A DNA stretch of 64,000 bases. Origin: Vibrio ziniensis. GTDB lineage: Bacteria; Pseudomonadota; Gammaproteobacteria; Enterobacterales; Vibrionaceae. Under the pieces are notes generated by a model, which had not been told where the DNA came from, ran no database searches, and was given only the letters and a program-made list of their open reading frames with translations. This document shows, piece by piece, positions 61,581-64,000 of the stretch. The position numbers and the translations under genes are program-made. The stretch's first letter is position 1, and each line of letters begins with the position of its first letter. The stretch lies in NCBI RefSeq assembly GCF_011064285.1, contig NZ_CP049331.1:1364001-1428000 (forward strand). The letters are read 5' to 3'.

Positions 61581-63232
61581 AAAATATCACATTACTCTCA
61601 AGGAAAGGTAGTGACTACTATCTTACAAAATTCGCGCTATGGGTTCCCCTCATTGCCTTAATTTCTTTCTTCGGTTTACCTATGCTGAGCATACTCTGGC
61701 ATAGTTTAATTAATGACAATACCGGTGCCGTCGGTTTTACAAACTATCTCTCTCTGGCGCATATGCCGGGTATCTGGCACGCAACAATCAACAGCCTGAT
61801 ACTGAGTGTTACCACGACACTGTTTACGATTCTATTCGCATTCATTGTCGCTTATGGTCTTGAATGTACGGCTATGCCCGGTAAAAAGGCTATTTCTTCT
61901 ATTATTACCCTCCCGATTTTAGCACCCTCACTTGTGTTGGGTTTAGGACTTATTTTTATACTCGGTCGAAACGGGATTGTCGGAAATATATTGTCGATTC
62001 GCATGAACATTTATGGCTTCTGGGGGCTATTAATTGCGAATATTCTCTACGCGCTCCCACAAGCAGTACTTATCATTCGATCGTCCTTAAAGCAGAGTGA
62101 CGCTCGTCAGTATGAAGCTGCGAATGTGTTAGGGGCAAGCCAGTGGCACCAGTTTAAAGACATCACTTTATCGGATGCGAAATATGGTCTTCTGAGTGCG
62201 GCATTTGTTGTTTTTACTATAACGATTACGGATTTTGGTAATGCGATTGTCATTGGTGGTGATTTTTCCGTGCTGGCGACAGAGATCTATAGTCAGGTTA
62301 ATGGGCAAATGAAATTCGGCATGGGTTCAGTCGTCGGTATTATGCTTTTGATTCCGGCTGCAACAGCGGTGTGGATAGAGCGTTCAGCGATGAAGAGCAG
62401 AAGCAAAGTCGGCACTCGCGCTACGCTGCCGTACCAGCCAACCCCACTGCGTTCACGAGACATTTCTCTTTTTGCTGTGAACACGCTTATCGCTTTCTGT
62501 GTAGCGGCTGTTATTTTCACTGTCGTCGCTGCCAGCTTTATTAAACTGTGGCCATATAACCTCAGTTTTACCCTGTCACATTACGACATCGAATTAGAAG
62601 GGGGCTATCTCCCGTTATGGAATTCTATCTGGATATCATTGATGTGTGCGTTGTTCGGCACCGTTTCATTGTTTTTGTTGAGCTATGGTATTCGCTGCCA
62701 TAAAGGCAGTGGCCGTAATTTTGCAGTCCTTCTGAGCTCTCTACCCGTAGGGGTGCCGGGGTTGGTGCTGGGTCTGGCGTATGTATTCAGCTTCAATACA
62801 GCACAAATGCCATGGGGAATTCTGTATGGTTCTGCTATCTTGGTAGCACTGTGCAATTACTACCACTATCACACACAAGGTTATACCACGATGATGACGG
62901 GCATTCGCAGTGTACCGGCAGCGCTCGAAGACGCAACGAAAGTACTGGGTGGTGGCACCTGGCAAATCTTACGTGACGTCTACCTGCCAGCAATGCGTTT
63001 AACTTTGTTATCTGTTGGTGTTTTTCTTTTTATGCGTTCCATGGTATCACTGTCAGCCATCATTTTTCTTGTTTCTCCAACAATGCCACTCGGGTCTGTT
63101 ACTATCATGCGTTTAGATGAGGCAGGATTGACCTCTCAGGCGGCAGCTTTTTCAACATGTGTGATGGGAATTGTCGCGATAATGTCAGTATTATTGCATT
63201 ATCTGACGGGAAAAAGAGACACAGCCAAATAA
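61577..63232 (+). CDS. ABC transporter permease with two fused membrane domains (PhnU2-like)
   Basis: 551 residues from the ATG at 61577 (overlapping the ATPase TGA). About twelve helices in two homologous halves, each with an EAA loop: SDARQYEAANVLGASQWHQF (~178-197) and ALEDATKVLGGGTWQILRDV (~450-470). This fused arrangement is typical of ferric, phosphonate and sugar-phosphate ABC importers. Completes the PhnS2-T2-U2-like transporter. 18 bp before the DeoR gene. Confidence 0.9.
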   Translation: MKNITLLSRKGSDYYLTKFALWVPLIALISFFGLPMLSILWHSLINDNTGAVGFTNYLSLAHMPGIWHATINSLILSVTTTLFTILFAFIVAYGLECTAMPGKKAISSIITLPILAPSLVLGLGLIFILGRNGIVGNILSIRMNIYGFWGLLIANILYALPQAVLIIRSSLKQSDARQYEAANVLGASQWHQFKDITLSDAKYGLLSAAFVVFTITITDFGNAIVIGGDFSVLATEIYSQVNGQMKFGMGSVVGIMLLIPAATAVWIERSAMKSRSKVGTRATLPYQPTPLRSRDISLFAVNTLIAFCVAAVIFTVVAASFIKLWPYNLSFTLSHYDIELEGGYLPLWNSIWISLMCALFGTVSLFLLSYGIRCHKGSGRNFAVLLSSLPVGVPGLVLGLAYVFSFNTAQMPWGILYGSAILVALCNYYHYHTQGYTTMMTGIRSVPAALEDATKVLGGGTWQILRDVYLPAMRLTLLSVGVFLFMRSMVSLSAIIFLVSPTMPLGSVTIMRLDEAGLTSQAAAFSTCVMGIVAIMSVLLHYLTGKRDTAK

Positions 63233-63250
63233 CAAGGAACTGAAAAGGAC

Positions 63251-64000
63251 ATGTTAGAAGAAACCAGATTGCATAGAATTTGTGCATTACTTTCAACTCT
63301 CAACCATGTTTCTACGGATATGATTATCCAACATTTGTGTGTATCACGTGAAACTGTAAGACGAGATGTACTCAAGCTGGAAGCGCAAGGACGCTTAAGG
63401 CGCGTACATGGGGGCGTGATATCAAACGATTATGAGCCAGAGCCGCCCCTAATCGTACGCACCAGTGTTAAAGGTAAGGAGAAGCGTGCAATTACCAGTG
63501 CTGCTGTAAAACAGTTACGTTCGGGGCAAACGGTGTTCATTGATGCAGGTAGCACCACATCATTATTAACTGAGCCGCTGATGTCGATGTCCGGACTGAC
63601 GATCATAACGAACAGTCTTGAGATTGCCGGAAAACTCTCTTCAAATGAAAATAACTTACCACTGCAACATGATGTTATCCTACTTGGCGGTCATATGGGG
63701 AGTGTAGCACAGGCAACCGCAGGGGAGGCGACGATCTCTGAGCTATCCCGATATCGAGCAGATATTGCTTTGTTATCGCCGGTAGGTATTTCTGTGCGTT
63801 CCGGTGCCAGCAGTTTTTCACATCAGGAAGCCGCCATTGCGGCTGCGATGGTCAGTCATGCCAAATCGACATTCATTCTTGCAGATAGTAGCAAGTTAGG
63901 GGTCACGAGTCGCATCGTTTATGCTGAGCCAACTCAGATCACTAAGCTAATTACAGATGAAGAAGCCAAATCACATCCGGAATTCCTTGAGATAGAGAAG
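63251..64000 (+). CDS. DeoR/GlpR family regulator, 3' end cut by the window
   Basis: Open from the ATG at 63251 (AAGG upstream) to the last base, 250 codons without a stop; the C-terminus is probably close. Visible: helix-turn-helix STDMIIQHLCVSRETVRRDV with LEAQGRLRRVHGGVI (~21-57) typical of DeoR proteins, and a sugar-phosphate-sensing DeoRC domain with FIDAGSTTSLL (~97), IITNSLEIA, VILLGGHMG and LADSSKLG (~217). Family members respond to phosphorylated intermediates. Same operon as the transporter. Confidence 0.92.
   Translation, partial: MLEETRLHRICALLSTLNHVSTDMIIQHLCVSRETVRRDVLKLEAQGRLRRVHGGVISNDYEPEPPLIVRTSVKGKEKRAITSAAVKQLRSGQTVFIDAGSTTSLLTEPLMSMSGLTIITNSLEIAGKLSSNENNLPLQHDVILLGGHMGSVAQATAGEATISELSRYRADIALLSPVGISVRSGASSFSHQEAAIAAAMVSHAKSTFILADSSKLGVTSRIVYAEPTQITKLITDEEAKSHPEFLEIEK

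Noticed and set aside
1..64000. CRISPR arrays, tRNA/rRNA genes, prophage, insertion sequences, toxin-antitoxin or defence genes
   Set aside because: No repeat-spacer pattern, cloverleaf, transposase, integrase, phage or restriction gene was recognised on reading both strands.

Overview
The window reads as chromosomal DNA of a marine gammaproteobacterium, most likely a Vibrio or close relative. This is inferred from the moderate AT-richness, the TRAP-transporter-rich catabolic islands, the close match of KduI, KduD, KdgR, SbmA, IlvE and RutR-type proteins to enterobacterial/vibrio families, and the Vibrio-like hairpin-rich spacers. No species can be named from sequence alone. I see no rRNA, tRNA, prophage, insertion sequence or CRISPR array. 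It is a run of metabolic islands, each with its own regulators.

Layout. (1) 1-2244: 3' part of a sensor histidine kinase and an EamA transporter. (2) 2694-13513: an unsaturated-uronate (pectin/alginate/GAG-type) island: kduI, a DctPQM TRAP importer and an IclR regulator; an odd cysteine-rich ferredoxin-like protein; then eda, kdgK, a second isomerase of the RpiB/LacAB (DhuI-like) family, kduD and a divergent kdgR, with a good KdgR box before kduD. (3) 13594-15830: alkaline phosphatase divergent from a DUF3299 protein, with a Pho-box-like sequence between them. (4) 15941-24233: lower purine pathway: allantoinase PuuE and a GntR regulator, divergent from an SBF-type transporter, amidase, HpxW-like, HpxJ/PucG-like and HpxK/AllC-like enzymes. 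(5) 24291-28900: two polysaccharide-lyase-like lipoproteins flanking sbmA and ilvE. (6) 28972-38909: a second TRAP system, a Cache-type histidine kinase/LuxR response regulator pair, a LysR regulator and a CoA-transferase/SDR reductase/thiolase operon. (7) 39066-42716: GST, a large structured spacer, a chemoreceptor with a duplicated sensor region, and an EF-hand protein. (8) 42856-57170: upper purine pathway xdhA-xdhB-xdhC-uraD-uraH-guaD-puuD, a BMP-type binding protein, its ABC transporter and a RutR-like TetR regulator. (9) 57211-64000: a DUF5718-like protein, a HAD-IB phosphatase, a 2-aminoethylphosphonate-type ABC transporter and a DeoR regulator cut by the window end.

How it fits together. 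Regions 4 and 8 together encode a nearly complete route guanine -> xanthine -> urate -> HIU -> OHCU -> allantoin -> allantoate -> ureidoglycine -> oxalurate -> oxamate -> oxalate. They are tied by shared DNA signals: a TTGTATACAA palindrome sits next to the GntR gene and its divergent operon and again, in several versions, upstream of the BMP gene; and a TTGACCA-N2-TGGTCAA-type (RutR) box lies upstream of xdhA, of bmp and of the RutR-like gene. The bmp promoter region carries both. This two-regulator purine network, with an uncharacterised transporter and a candidate oxalurate amidohydrolase, is the most interesting content of the window.
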